Positions 1-9,309 of a stretch of 64,000 bases of DNA are shown piece after piece (the first letter of the stretch is position 1; every line of letters begins with the position of its first letter). This DNA comes from Spirochaetales bacterium. Lineage in GTDB: Bacteria; Spirochaetota; Spirochaetia; DSM-27196; Alkalispirochaetaceae. Below the pieces are notes generated by a model. That model did not search any database and was not told the DNA's origin. It saw nothing but the letters and a program-made list of their open reading frames with translations. The stretch covers positions 24,914-88,913 of the forward strand of contig JANQHT010000068.1 of assembly GCA_028282545.1 (NCBI GenBank). The letters are read 5' to 3'. The translations under genes and the position numbers were made by a program.

Positions 1-910
1 CAATCTGCCCGTACCACTCGTTGCCGAACCGACCAAACGCCTCGGCGTAGACCCAGAGCGCCATCGCCTGGTCGTAGAGCATCTTTTCGAAGTGGGGAAC
101 GGCCCAGGCGCGGTCAACGCAGTAACGGAAGAACCCACCCCCCAGGTGGTCGTGCAGGCCGCCGGCGGCCATCGCGTTTAGTGTCCGCTGCGCGATCTCG
201 TCGGCCCGTTGGTTCGCGGCGATTGAACCGGCGTGGAGCAGGAACATCAGCGTGTTGTGGGGCGGGAATTTCGACCCGGTTCCAAATCCGGCGAAGTTCT
301 CGTCAAATTGCGTGGCGATCCCAGCAATCAGTTCATCTGCCTGGCGGGCGGCAGGTCTCTGGTCGTCCTCCGGCGGAGAGTCTTCCGAACGGAGCGTGGA
401 CTCGGCGGCCGCCCACAGATCGAACTCCGAAACGGAGTCGGCCTTCTCGCGCAGAAACTCCCGGACGCGTCCGATGACGTCGAGAAAACCGGGCATCCCG
501 TTGCGTGCCGTCACCGGCAGGTAGGTCAACGCTGCAAAGGGCCGCCCCGCCGGCGTCAGGAACACGTTGAGCGGCCAGCCGCCGCGTCCCTGGCTCGCCA
601 TCTGGAAGCTCATCAGATAGTGGTCTATGTCGGGTCGTTCTTCCCGGTCCACCTTGACGGCGATGAAGTGCTCGTTGAGTGCATTCGCAACCGCTTCCGA
701 CGAGAACGCCTCGGCGGCCATGACGTGACACCAGTGACACGTGGCGTACCCCACGGAGACGAAGAGCGGCGTACCCGTTTCGCGCGCCACCCGTAGCGTC
801 TCTTCGGACCACTCCTGCCACCAAACGGGGTTTTCCGCGTGTTGGCGAAGGTAGGGCGACGTGGCGTCTGATAGGGCGTTTCGCTGCATTTCGACCGACC
901 GCATCACCAT
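1..910 (-). CDS. DUF255 / YyaL (SSP411-type) thioredoxin-domain protein, C-terminus cut by window edge
   Basis: About 303 codons are visible, open to the left edge; the family is usually 650-700 residues, so more than half is missing. The N-terminus reads SPYLRQHAENPVWW, followed by the thioredoxin-like CHWCH motif, GGWPLNVFLTP and, near the edge, LGGGFFRYCVD and PHFEKMLYDQA. These are the DUF255 hallmarks: a thioredoxin-like fold followed by an (alpha/alpha)6 toroid. The protein is probably cytosolic and its biochemical role is not settled for the family. ATG codons at 910, 904 and 889 share the frame, so the exact start is open. It is not obviously in an operon with the sirtuin, since 145 bases separate them. 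Confidence 0.9.
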   Translation of the reverse strand, partial: MVMRSVEMQRNALSDATSPYLRQHAENPVWWQEWSEETLRVARETGTPLFVSVGYATCHWCHVMAAEAFSSEAVANALNEHFIAVKVDREERPDIDHYLMSFQMASQGRGGWPLNVFLTPAGRPFAALTYLPVTARNGMPGFLDVIGRVREFLREKADSVSEFDLWAAAESTLRSEDSPPEDDQRPAARQADELIAGIATQFDENFAGFGTGSKFPPHNTLMFLLHAGSIAANQRADEIAQRTLNAMAAGGLHDHLGGGFFRYCVDRAWAVPHFEKMLYDQAMALWVYAEAFGRFGNEWYGQI

Positions 911-1054
911 AACGTACCGATTCCTGGTGTGCGGCGGAAAGCGAGGAAGCGCCTCCGGATGGGCAGCGGTCAGGGTCCATCACTACTCCGGTCCAAGCAA
1001 CGGCGTACGAGGTGTTTGTCCAGTAGGTGTAGGTGGCGACAGAACTCTCAAGCT

Positions 1055-1807
1055 CTACGCCAGTTCCGCAAGCACCGCCTCGCAGAACGGCGCGATGTCC
1101 CCGTCGATCCGGTAGTCGGCGTAGTCGTCGAGTGGGGTGGGTCCGCGCGTCACGATTGCCAGGGCCGCACCGTTCCGTTTTGCCTCAATGGGAAATCCCG
1201 CGGCGGGATAGACCGAAAGCGTCGATCCGAGAGCGATCATGATCTCACAGGCCATCGCGACCTTCTCCGCTCTGGCCATATCCGGGGAGCGCAGATTCTG
1301 GCCGAACATCACCGTGGTCGGTTTGAGAAAGCCGCCGCAGAACTCGCACGTGGGCGGTGCAATCGCATCCGCCTGCAAGCCCTCCATGTGATCCAACACG
1401 CGGCCGGCCGGTTGTCTGCGCCCGCAGTCGATACATTCGATCTCCAGGTTCGAGCCGTGCAAGTTCACCACCTGGTCCGCGGTCAATCCGGCTTTCTCGT
1501 GAAGGCCGTCGATGTTCTGGGTGATGACGCCCACCAGGGTGCCTCGCCGGCCCAGTTCCGCCGCCAATTGGTGCGCTGCACCGGGACGGGCGTCCCGTAG
1601 CGCCGGCCAGACCGACGCCTTGTGCGCCCAGTACTCGCGCCGTTTCTGTTCACTGGCCAGGAACTCCTGGAAATAGACGGGCTGGTACCGTTCGTACCGG
1701 CCGCCGGTACCGCGGTAATCTGGAATACCGCTGTCGGTGGAAATCCCCGCGCCGGTAAACAACGCGACGCGGGGGGATTCGATAATCCCTTCGATCAGAT
1801 CCTGCAT
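1055..1807 (-). CDS. Sir2-family NAD-dependent protein deacylase (class II / SIRT4-like)
   Basis: A 250-residue cytosolic sirtuin. It would remove acyl groups from protein lysines using NAD+, releasing nicotinamide and O-acyl-ADP-ribose. GAGIS is at residues 19-23, followed by TDSGIPDYRG, then TQNIDGLHEKAG around 96-107, catalytic His117 in LHGS, and zinc ligands Cys125/Cys128 and Cys154/Cys157. GSTLSVYP follows in the NAD pocket. The GISTDSGIPDYRG form and the following QEFL...YW stretch resemble the SIRT4-like class rather than CobB, which normally has FRG; this subclass call is by motif only. It lies 12 bases downstream of an exported protein gene on the same strand and is probably co-transcribed. 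No strong ribosome binding site is visible. Confidence 0.92.
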   Translation of the reverse strand: MQDLIEGIIESPRVALFTGAGISTDSGIPDYRGTGGRYERYQPVYFQEFLASEQKRREYWAHKASVWPALRDARPGAAHQLAAELGRRGTLVGVITQNIDGLHEKAGLTADQVVNLHGSNLEIECIDCGRRQPAGRVLDHMEGLQADAIAPPTCEFCGGFLKPTTVMFGQNLRSPDMARAEKVAMACEIMIALGSTLSVYPAAGFPIEAKRNGAALAIVTRGPTPLDDYADYRIDGDIAPFCEAVLAELA

Positions 1808-1819
1808 ATCGGGTCCATG

Positions 1820-2482
1820 TTACAACCCGATGCGCGCTCCGAGAACCAGGCGACCCCGTGGGTCGGGATAAAAGAACGGCTGCGGTTCGAACCGTTTGCT
1901 CCCCGACTCGATCTGCCGGCGTGCGAGCTTCTCCGCGTCGTTGGACGCGATCTCGCCGAGGATGGCCTGTACAAGGGCGCCCCCGACCAGTACGCCGAAG
2001 GCCGGCAATAGAGACGCAATGCTCTCACCGTGCCAGGCGTCGCCGATTTCGCGGAACGAGTCATTGATGTAGCCGACCTCCCCGAATTGCACTTCATCCG
2101 GGAGAACGAAGTAGGCGCCGACGATCGTACCCGCCACGACTGCTACGGAAGTTGTCGTGAAGAGCGCACCCCGAAGGTTCTCGTCGATCATGAAGTGGCC
2201 CGAACCGGGCATAAACCGCGAAGACTGCCGCGCCCGGCGAACGTAGTTCTCCTCCTGGGCGGTCACGGACAACCGGGCACCCAGTTCGCGGAGTTCACCG
2301 ATCGTGATGTCGTCGAGTGACTCCGATTCACGTTCGTCGAGAAACTCGCCGATCGCCGCGTCGTAGGGTCGCAACTCCTCTTCTTCGAGATCCCACTCGT
2401 GCATCATATCCCCCGGATGCGCGAAGAGCGCCACCGGGAGGATGATCAGAACACACAAAGCCGTAAGTCTTTGAATCATCAT
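1820..2482 (-). CDS. Exported hypothetical protein with two membrane segments
   Basis: About 220 residues. I chose the ATG at 2482 because AGAGAGG lies about five bases upstream and the protein then begins with a standard signal peptide (MMIQRLTALCVLIILPVALF, cleavage probably after AHA-like residues). The first third is acidic (EWDLEEEELR). Two hydrophobic stretches lie in the second half (around SVAVVAGTIVGAYFVL and LLPAFGVLVGGALVQAIL), and the C-terminus is basic and aromatic, ending ARIGL. I do not recognise a family. A small envelope or outer-membrane protein is possible. It precedes the sirtuin gene by 12 bases and diverges from the Lcl-domain lipoprotein gene. Confidence 0.7.
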   Translation of the reverse strand: MMIQRLTALCVLIILPVALFAHPGDMMHEWDLEEEELRPYDAAIGEFLDERESESLDDITIGELRELGARLSVTAQEENYVRRARQSSRFMPGSGHFMIDENLRGALFTTTSVAVVAGTIVGAYFVLPDEVQFGEVGYINDSFREIGDAWHGESIASLLPAFGVLVGGALVQAILGEIASNDAEKLARRQIESGSKRFEPQPFFYPDPRGRLVLGARIGL

Positions 2483-2655
2483 CTGTACCTCTCTGTATGA
2501 TGTAACACCGGAACGTGGCCATGGTGTCCCCACTGGTACGGAAACGCGCCCGCCGGGGCGATAGCGCGCCCACGGGTGCGAACGCGGCCCGCCGGTACGT
2601 GTGGTAAAATACTACCTGACCGGGTGCCGTTGCGCCGATCTGAGAATTATGTGAT

Positions 2656-3321
2656 GTGCCGATGTCGCGTTTGATGAGACAACTGAACCACCTCTTGCTC
2701 GGACGTTACGGTGATGCCTCCGGTGGACCGGGGCGCGCAAGGGGACGCGGATTGAGATTGGGTACCAGCTTCGCTACTTCCATTGCGGCATCGGTCTTCG
2801 TCGCTATCCTGCTTGCGGCCCTCCTTCTCGGCGGTTGTGTTACGGACGACGAAGATGTTGTTCTCGAATCTCGGGACGAGGTGTTGCTGCTGCTCTCGAA
2901 CGGCACCGTCGTGGACGAGTCGCGGGCATTGATGTGGAGCGCAACCGACAACGGCGTCGATATCTCATTCGACGCGGCCGTAGACTACGTGGACGAGTAC
3001 GAGTTGGCCGGATACGGAGACTGGCGGTTGCCGACACTCCAGGAACTGGAATCGCTCCTGGTTGAGGGAGCGCAGAACCCGGCCCCGCCCGGTCCGGGAT
3101 GCTTTGGGGAGTACGATATCCATCCGTTTATCAAACTGACCTGTTGCTGCCCCTGGGCCTTGCAGGATGAGGGTACGCGGGCTGCCAGTTTCCCCTTTAT
3201 TCCAGGCATGGCGCAGGGGACGATGTGGCACCACAACTCGGGACGGAGCGGCAATCGCGTGCTGCCGGTTCGTGACCTGGAGGCGGAGTGGATCGCGCCT
3301 CCGGCCTCCTCCTCCGAATAG
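2656..3321 (+). CDS. Lipoprotein with Lcl / DUF1566 domain
   Basis: The C-terminal half carries the DUF1566 (Lcl) signature: ALMWSATDNG, then GYGDWRLPTLQELESL, then a Cys-rich loop (CFGEYD..., TCCCPW) and the closing RVLPVRD. The N-terminus has a long basic lead, a hydrophobic stretch and a lipobox ending LLLGGC, so the mature protein should be lipid-anchored. The start is uncertain: GTG at 2656 and ATG at 2662 give an unusually long leader, and a TTG near residue 32 would give a normal lipoprotein signal. DUF1566 domains occur in secreted or surface proteins of spirochaetes and proteobacteria, some with collagen-like regions; the function here is unknown. It converges with the carboxyltransferase gene 30 bases downstream. 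Confidence 0.85.
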   Translation: MPMSRLMRQLNHLLLGRYGDASGGPGRARGRGLRLGTSFATSIAASVFVAILLAALLLGGCVTDDEDVVLESRDEVLLLLSNGTVVDESRALMWSATDNGVDISFDAAVDYVDEYELAGYGDWRLPTLQELESLLVEGAQNPAPPGPGCFGEYDIHPFIKLTCCCPWALQDEGTRAASFPFIPGMAQGTMWHHNSGRSGNRVLPVRDLEAEWIAPPASSSE

Positions 3322-3350
3322 GTTCACGCGGCGCGATTGGCAACGCATCG

Positions 3351-5276
3351 CTACGCCAGGCGCAGGAGTTCCTGGTCCGATTGCACCTGTTCGCCGGCGC
3401 TCACGAGCACTTCCTGGACGATTCCCGCCGTCGGCGCGAACACCTCGGTTTGCATCTTCATCGCCTCGAGGATCAGGAGGCACTCGCCATCGCTCACCTC
3501 TTGTCCCGGTGTGACGTCCACCCTGAGGATCGTTCCCGGGAGAGCTGCCGTAACGGAGGTGCCCTTCGTAGCTGACCCCGACCTTGCCGGTGCCGTCCCG
3601 GCAGGTGCCGAGCTTTGAGTGGACGTGGGCGCCGGTGAGCGCGGATTCGCGACCGGCGCAGCACTCCGGACCGGTGTCGCCGTTGCACTCGTGCCCGCCG
3701 GACCTCCCGGGGGCACCGCGTCGCCGGGACTGACGGCGATCTGGCGGGAACCGATTGTCGCGGTGTTGCCGTCGACGGACACGGTGTAGCTCTTTCCGGC
3801 AACACGGACCGTATACGCCGCGGGGCCCTTCCTTGGTCCCGCGGCCGCGGCACTTCCCGCTTCCGACGTGTCGTCCGGGTCCTTCTTCCGGATGTTCCGC
3901 TTTGCCTCTCCCTTCAGATAGGCGATTCCCTTTTCAAGACACGTGGCGGCGATAAAGACGTTCTCGTCGGTAATCTCGATGCCCTCTTTGCGGAGCTGCG
4001 CTTCGGCCGCAGAACGTCCCTTGTTTGCGTCCCGATCGTTGATATCCCGGGGATTCTCGGTGGTCGGCGGCAGTTTGAGCTGCTCCTCCGCCAGTTTGAC
4101 AACCTCGGGATCCGGTGGTAGCGGCGTTCGGCCGAAGTATCCGAGGACCATCTTTCCGTACCCATCGCCGATCTTTTTCCAAGGACCGAACATGACGTTG
4201 TTGAAGGCCTGTTGGAAATAGAACTGCGACACCGGCGTGACTGAAGTACCGAAACCGCCACGTTTCACGACCTCTCGCATGGCGGCGATGATCTCGGGAA
4301 AACGGTCCAGGGTACCGGCATCGCGCATCATCTGCGTGTTGGCCGTAAGGGCTCCGCCCGGCATCGGGGAGAAGGGGATCATCGGTTCCACGATGGCCGC
4401 TTCGGGCGGCAGGAAGTAATCCCGCATCTGGTGCTTGAAAAGCGCTTCCGCTTCCATGACCTTCTCGATATCGACATCCAGGTCATATTCGGTGCCGCGA
4501 AGCGCGTGCCACATGATGACTAGGTCCGGTTGTGACGTACCCCCCGATACCGGCGCAAGGCTCAGATCGATTCCTACTGCGCCGGCGTCCAGGGCGGCCT
4601 TGTAGCAGATGACGCTCGTTCCAGCCGTCTCGTGCGTGTGAAACCGAATCGGGATCTCCGGCGGCACCCGCCGTCGCGCCTCCTTGATCGACCGGTATAC
4701 CGTTTCCGGCGTGGCCGTACCGGAGGCGTCCTTGTAACACACGGAGTCGAAGGGGATGCCCGAATCGAGGATCTCCTGGAGTTTGCCCGTATAGAACTCT
4801 TCGTCGTGGGCCCCGCTGACACCCGGAGGAAGGCCCATGAGCGTCACGCATATCTCGTGATTCAGACCGGCGTTCTGGATTGCCCGCCCGCTGTAGTTGA
4901 GGTTCTCGATATCGTTCAACGCGTCGAAATTGCGGATCGTCGTCACGCCGTGTTTTTTGAAGAGCACCGCGTGCAGGTCGATGATATCGCTGCTCTGGGA
5001 GTCCAGGCCGACTACGCTGATTCCGCGCGCCAGGGTTTGCAGATTCGCCTCCGGCCCCACCGCGGCACGTGACGCGTCCATCATGGCAAAGGCATCCTCG
5101 TTCGCGTAAAAATAGAGCGACTGGAAACGGGCGCCGCCACCGATCTCGAAATGGTGAAGGCCGGCTTCGGCGGCCGCCTCCAGGGCCGGAAGGTAGTCGT
5201 CCGTCAATACCCGAGCACCGTAGGCGGACTGGAAGCCGTCACGAAATGCCGTGACCATCACGTCGATTTTCTTCAT
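3351..5276 (-). CDS. Pyruvate carboxylase subunit B / oxaloacetate decarboxylase alpha-type carboxyltransferase with C-terminal biotin carrier
   Basis: About 641 residues. An HMGL-like TIM barrel (about 3-265, with TAFRDGFQS, CYKDASGTA and the FHTHETAGTS metal site) is followed by the conserved carboxylase domain (about 285-480), an Ala/Pro/Ser-rich flexible linker (about 500-570) and a biotinyl domain with EAMKM, biotin on Lys607. It would move CO2 between carboxybiotin and a 2-oxo acid (pyruvate/oxaloacetate). The ATG at 5276 is preferred over the TTG three bases upstream because GGAGG is correctly spaced from it. No biotin carboxylase or sodium-pump beta subunit is in the window, so the partner must be elsewhere. 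Whether it works in anaplerosis, decarboxylation or transcarboxylation cannot be decided from sequence. Confidence 0.93.
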   Translation of the reverse strand: MKKIDVMVTAFRDGFQSAYGARVLTDDYLPALEAAAEAGLHHFEIGGGARFQSLYFYANEDAFAMMDASRAAVGPEANLQTLARGISVVGLDSQSSDIIDLHAVLFKKHGVTTIRNFDALNDIENLNYSGRAIQNAGLNHEICVTLMGLPPGVSGAHDEEFYTGKLQEILDSGIPFDSVCYKDASGTATPETVYRSIKEARRRVPPEIPIRFHTHETAGTSVICYKAALDAGAVGIDLSLAPVSGGTSQPDLVIMWHALRGTEYDLDVDIEKVMEAEALFKHQMRDYFLPPEAAIVEPMIPFSPMPGGALTANTQMMRDAGTLDRFPEIIAAMREVVKRGGFGTSVTPVSQFYFQQAFNNVMFGPWKKIGDGYGKMVLGYFGRTPLPPDPEVVKLAEEQLKLPPTTENPRDINDRDANKGRSAAEAQLRKEGIEITDENVFIAATCLEKGIAYLKGEAKRNIRKKDPDDTSEAGSAAAAGPRKGPAAYTVRVAGKSYTVSVDGNTATIGSRQIAVSPGDAVPPGGPAGTSATATPVRSAAPVANPRSPAPTSTQSSAPAGTAPARSGSATKGTSVTAALPGTILRVDVTPGQEVSDGECLLILEAMKMQTEVFAPTAGIVQEVLVSAGEQVQSDQELLRLA

Positions 5277-5431
5277 CAATCCTCCGTGGTCACGCTACCG
5301 CGAAGCCACGGCCGGCCACAAGGCGGATGCGAAGCCGTTGTGCCGAGTGAGTGGAGATATTGCCGCTATTTTGTCGGTCGCCGGCCGATTTTTAACGACA
5401 ACGACCGAGATGTTGCATTCAACCCCGGTTG

Positions 5432-7012
5432 CTACGGTCTAAATACGACGCCGTACGATCCGTACGACTCGTCGGTGACTACCTGCCATGTCTGACCGTC
5501 CGCCGATCCACGAACGATACCACCCCGGTTGGTGACGCCCATGAACCCGTTGCCGATTGCCGTGATGTCGACCGGCCACCCGGGCAGACCCGATACATCG
5601 TGGGCGGACCAGATGTCGCCGGCGTCCAGTGAAACGAGCATCGTTGCGTCGGTACCGTTGAGCTGCGACATGGCGACAAAAACGCCGTCCCTCTCCGCTC
5701 CGGCGAGTACCGCGTACGCCGCCGTGGTTACACCGGTTGAATTGATTACCCAGTCCGTATCGCCGTCCGCCGGCTCCAGGTCCGTTCCGTCGAGTATGCC
5801 GCCGGGGCTTCCCGGTTGGCCCGTCAGGGCGATCCATTCGGTATCGTCGTCGGTCGCGAAGAGTTCGACGATCATCTGGTTTGGGCGATTGGCGTCGTCG
5901 GCGACCGAGGTTGTCCAGGTTACGCCGTTGTCGGTGGAGAAGACGCCGGTATCCGGTGGGGCGCCCGCGGCTACCCACGTATCCTTGGCGGCATCGTACA
6001 TCACCGCATGGATTTCCACGCCGCCGGTCCACGCCTCGGTCCAGGAGACGCCATCGGGGCTCCTCAGAATGACGCCGTTTCCCGCGGCGATCCAGACGCC
6101 GTTGGAGAACTCCACGACAAAGAGGTCCCGCGTTGTAACGGAAGCAGAGCCCACCATCGTCCACTCTGACCCGTTGTTCGACCAGTAGACGTAGCCACCG
6201 GTGCCGACGGCAACGATGCGGCCCTGGTTGTTGACCACCCCCGCCCGGAGGCGACCGACACCGTTAAGTTGGATCGGGTTGGTGGACCAGGTGGACCCGT
6301 TTTCCGAGTAGACGATTTGCGGCCGGTCAACGCCATTGGCGTCAATCCGATAGGACATGAGGAAGTAGTGCGAATCAGCGGCGCTGACCGTGTCTCCCCC
6401 GGTACCGCCGTCGCCGCCGACATCGATGCGCGTCATATCGTACGGAGTTCCATCCACCGTAAGGGTGCCGGCGGTCACGGCGGAAAGGTCGAGCGATGTG
6501 GCAGAGTAGGTGTACACCGCAGCGCCGCCTTCCACCGACATCGACGAAAAAAGGGCATCGGTACCGCTAACCGTCATCGTTGCATCGATCTCGACGGTGA
6601 GTGTACTCGCCGCCGCGTTATCGGTGAACGCGATATCGGCCGAGCCGTTGTACGTCTCGTCGTAGGGGACTCCGTCAGCCTCCGGCACGACATCGGTGAT
6701 CGTCACATCCAGCGCGACCGTCGAACCGGACGACGCGGTGGTCGTGACGGAGATACCCGGAGGATAGTCGCCTGTGTCGTAGTCGGGAAAGGTCTGACCC
6801 GCGGGCGGGTCACCGCCTCCGTCAAGGATGGCTTCGATCAAGCCTCCCACGACTTCCATCGCGGCGACCGCTTCCGGATCGGTGATGAGCGATCCACCGG
6901 TGTCTTCCTCCTCTTCCAGGCCGAGCAGTTCCTGAATGTTGCATCCGGACAGCGCGATTATCGCGATACCGATCACAACCGCGATACGCAGAGCAGGTGA
7001 GATTCGAGACAT
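5432..7012 (-). CDS. Asp-box (BNR-like) beta-propeller lipoprotein
   Basis: About 526 residues from the ATG at 7012, which has GGAGGT seven bases upstream. The leader ends in IIALSGC, a lipobox. After an acidic stretch and a domain of short beta repeats (about 60-200), the C-terminal half holds at least six Asp-box-like turns: SENGSTW, SNNGSEW, SPDGVSW, STDNGVTW, SLDAGDIW and SADGQTW. These match the S-x-D-x-G-x-x-W turns of sialidase-type propellers, but no sialidase Arg triad was recognised, so an enzymatic role is not supported. A surface binding role is possible. It diverges from the AraC-type regulator, and the start region of both genes is duplicated as a relic near 38.0 kb. Confidence 0.8.
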   Translation of the reverse strand: MSRISPALRIAVVIGIAIIALSGCNIQELLGLEEEEDTGGSLITDPEAVAAMEVVGGLIEAILDGGGDPPAGQTFPDYDTGDYPPGISVTTTASSGSTVALDVTITDVVPEADGVPYDETYNGSADIAFTDNAAASTLTVEIDATMTVSGTDALFSSMSVEGGAAVYTYSATSLDLSAVTAGTLTVDGTPYDMTRIDVGGDGGTGGDTVSAADSHYFLMSYRIDANGVDRPQIVYSENGSTWSTNPIQLNGVGRLRAGVVNNQGRIVAVGTGGYVYWSNNGSEWTMVGSASVTTRDLFVVEFSNGVWIAAGNGVILRSPDGVSWTEAWTGGVEIHAVMYDAAKDTWVAAGAPPDTGVFSTDNGVTWTTSVADDANRPNQMIVELFATDDDTEWIALTGQPGSPGGILDGTDLEPADGDTDWVINSTGVTTAAYAVLAGAERDGVFVAMSQLNGTDATMLVSLDAGDIWSAHDVSGLPGWPVDITAIGNGFMGVTNRGGIVRGSADGQTWQVVTDESYGSYGVVFRP

Positions 7013-7097
7013 AACGGGTACCTCCGTATACCTACCATGCACTCAAACTCCGCCGCCTGCGCCCCAAAACATGATTTGGGACGCTATACTGGCGAGA

Positions 7098-8234
7098 ATG
7101 ACGATCTTGCAGTTCGTGGCAACACTCGGGGCGGTCCAGGGTGCGCTGCTCCTGGCGCTCGTGGCGCTTCGGTTCCGCCGCGCCCAGAACTACCCGCTTG
7201 CGCTGCTCCTGCTCGTCTATTCGCTTCGTATGGGAACGATCCCCGCCTGGAACCCTCAGACGATGGTGGCGTTCCGGTGGATGCTTCCTTTGACGACTCC
7301 GCTGCCGTTTCTCTTCGGTCCGCTGCTTTGGTGGTTCGCCCACGAACTGAGCAATGACACCGGCATTCGGACGACGCCGCGGATCCTCTTGCACTTTGTT
7401 CCGTACGCTCTGGACGTTCTCTTCACGACGGCAATCGCCGTTACCATGAGTAACGCCGCGTACGCTGCCATGTTTGCGTCGATTTTCGCGGGAGAACCAC
7501 CGCTGCATCTCATAATCCGTAACGCCGGCAAGGTGGTTGTGAACGTGACCTACGTCACTCTGGCCGTACGGCTTGCGTTCCGCCGCCGACCGGCGGCGGA
7601 AGCAACGCCGCATCAGCGGATGTGGCTCCGCTGGTTGGTGGTAACACCGATCGTTTCACTCGCCCTGTTCGCGTTTGTGGCCCTGGTCCCGGCAGCATCC
7701 GCGCGGCTGGCGCGCGGTGAGGCCACCCCGTTCGTTCTGCTCTCGGCGGCTATGGCCCTGCTGATCTACGTCTTTTCGTTTCTCATGGTGTTGGCACCGG
7801 AAGTTCCGTCGGGAACATCGCGTCTTCCCGGCGGCGTGGCGCGATATCGGCGCGGGGCAAGCGATATCGACAAAGGCGAGTACGCCGATATCGCCGGCAA
7901 AGTGGAGACGATGTTAACCGCCGGGGCGTATCGTGATCCGGATCTTTCCCTGGATTCGATGGCAAAGATGGTCGGTATTCATCCGTCCAAACTATCGCAC
8001 GCGATCAACCATGAGTTTGGTCGGTCCTTCCCCGCTCTTATCGGGCGACGGCGCGTTGACGCGTTTCTGGAGGCGGCACAAAAGGGAGAACTCCGGGACA
8101 GGAGCATTCTCGACCTCGCCTTCGATGTCGGGTTCTCGTCCAAGAGTACCTTCAACCGCGTTTTCAAGGCGGCGACGGGCGAATCACCCACGCAGTTCCG
8201 CGAACGTGCAAGGAGCGCGCACGATGTACGCTAA
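7098..8234 (+). CDS. Membrane-anchored AraC-family transcriptional regulator
   Basis: About 378 residues from the ATG at 7098; an in-frame ATG at 7071 would add nine. The first 240 residues are a run of six or seven hydrophobic helices (beginning MTILQFVATLGAVQGALLLA), and the last 100 form an AraC-type double helix-turn-helix: LSLDSMAKMVGIHPSKLSHA, then ILDLAFDVGFSSKSTFNRVF and a final GESPTQFRE. This membrane-sensor plus HTH_18 layout is common in Bacteroidetes and spirochaetes. The dehydrogenase gene begins seven bases after the stop, so it is the probable operon partner and may be its target. The ligand is unknown. Confidence 0.9.
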   Translation: MTILQFVATLGAVQGALLLALVALRFRRAQNYPLALLLLVYSLRMGTIPAWNPQTMVAFRWMLPLTTPLPFLFGPLLWWFAHELSNDTGIRTTPRILLHFVPYALDVLFTTAIAVTMSNAAYAAMFASIFAGEPPLHLIIRNAGKVVVNVTYVTLAVRLAFRRRPAAEATPHQRMWLRWLVVTPIVSLALFAFVALVPAASARLARGEATPFVLLSAAMALLIYVFSFLMVLAPEVPSGTSRLPGGVARYRRGASDIDKGEYADIAGKVETMLTAGAYRDPDLSLDSMAKMVGIHPSKLSHAINHEFGRSFPALIGRRRVDAFLEAAQKGELRDRSILDLAFDVGFSSKSTFNRVFKAATGESPTQFRERARSAHDVR

Positions 8235-8241
8235 AAGGACG

Positions 8242-9309
8242 ATGAAAGCGATCGTGACAACCGGCGTAGGCGACTATGACAAACTGGAGTACCGGGACGT
8301 TCCCGTTCCCGTCCCGGGCGCGAACGAGGTTCTTCTGAAGGTTCTGGCGGCCGGCGTGAACAACACTGATATCAATACGCGCGTCGGGTGGTACTCCGCG
8401 AACGTGACCGGCGCAACCAATGATACCGCGGTCAACAACGCCGAGGAGTCCGCCCATGGCGTACGCGCCGACGGCGGTTGGAACGACGCGACTCCCTTTC
8501 CCTTTATCCAGGGAACCGACTGTTGCGGTTTGGTTGAGGCGGCTGGATCGCGCGTAGAGAGCGCCCCGATCGGGCGCCGCGTCCTCGTGCGGGCGTGTAT
8601 GCGAACCCACGGTTTTGCATCGCTGGAAAACGCCTGGATGGGCTCCGATTTCGACGGCGCCTTTGCACAGTACGTGACCGTCCCAGCCACCGAGGTCTTC
8701 CCGGTCGAGTGTGGATGGAGCGATGAGGAGCTGGCCACCGTTCCCTGCGCCTACGGCACGGCCGAAAACATGCTGCACCGGGCGGGGGTCGCACCGGGCG
8801 AAACCGTCCTGGTGGCGGGCGCTTCCGGCGGCGTCGGTTCCGCCGCGGTCCAGTTGGCACATCGCCGTGGAGCTACCGTGATTGCCGTGACGGGGACGGC
8901 AAAAGCGGGGTGCCTCCGGGTGATAGGTGCAAACATCGTCATCGTGCGCGGTTCCGACCTGATCGTCGCGCTCGGTGAGAACAGCGTTGACGTGGTGGTG
9001 GACAACGTTGGTGGAGACGCCTTTCCGAAGATGTTGCAACTCCTGCGGCGCGGCGGGCGGTACGTCTCGTCCGGCGCCGTTGCCGGTCCCATCGTTGCCC
9101 TGGACCTTCGTACCATGTACTTGAAGGACCAGACGCTCATCGGTTGCACCGCTTGGGACGAACCGGTCTTTCCGAATCTGATCGGCTATATCGAACGCGG
9201 AGAGATCAAACCGCTCCTGGAGAAGACGTTCCCCCTGGAGCGGATCGCGGACGCGCAACGAGAGCTTATCAAGCGCGAACACGTGGGGAAGTTCGTGCTC
9301 GCGCCGTAG
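8242..9309 (+). CDS. MDR-superfamily (zinc-binding-type) alcohol dehydrogenase / quinone oxidoreductase
   Basis: 355 residues beginning MKAIVTTGVGDYDKLEYRDV. AAAGGA lies just upstream of the ATG at 8242; an ATG at 8224 is also in frame but would overlap the regulator. A GroES-like N-terminal domain (LKVLAAGVNNTDINTR, GTDCCGLVEAAG) is followed by a Rossmann NAD(P) domain with AGASGGVGSAAVQLAHRRG. The end, HVGKFVLAP, is typical of the family. It would reduce or oxidise an alcohol, aldehyde or quinone with NAD(P)H; the substrate cannot be read from the sequence. The region around VTGATNDTAVNNAEES is the part copied, with changes, into the relic at 38.3-38.4 kb. Confidence 0.9.
   Translation: MKAIVTTGVGDYDKLEYRDVPVPVPGANEVLLKVLAAGVNNTDINTRVGWYSANVTGATNDTAVNNAEESAHGVRADGGWNDATPFPFIQGTDCCGLVEAAGSRVESAPIGRRVLVRACMRTHGFASLENAWMGSDFDGAFAQYVTVPATEVFPVECGWSDEELATVPCAYGTAENMLHRAGVAPGETVLVAGASGGVGSAAVQLAHRRGATVIAVTGTAKAGCLRVIGANIVIVRGSDLIVALGENSVDVVVDNVGGDAFPKMLQLLRRGGRYVSSGAVAGPIVALDLRTMYLKDQTLIGCTAWDEPVFPNLIGYIERGEIKPLLEKTFPLERIADAQRELIKREHVGKFVLAP

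Noticed and set aside
5432..7012. Sialidase function for the Asp-box lipoprotein
   Set aside because: Only the structural Asp-box turns are present; the catalytic Arg triad, Tyr and Glu pattern could not be found.
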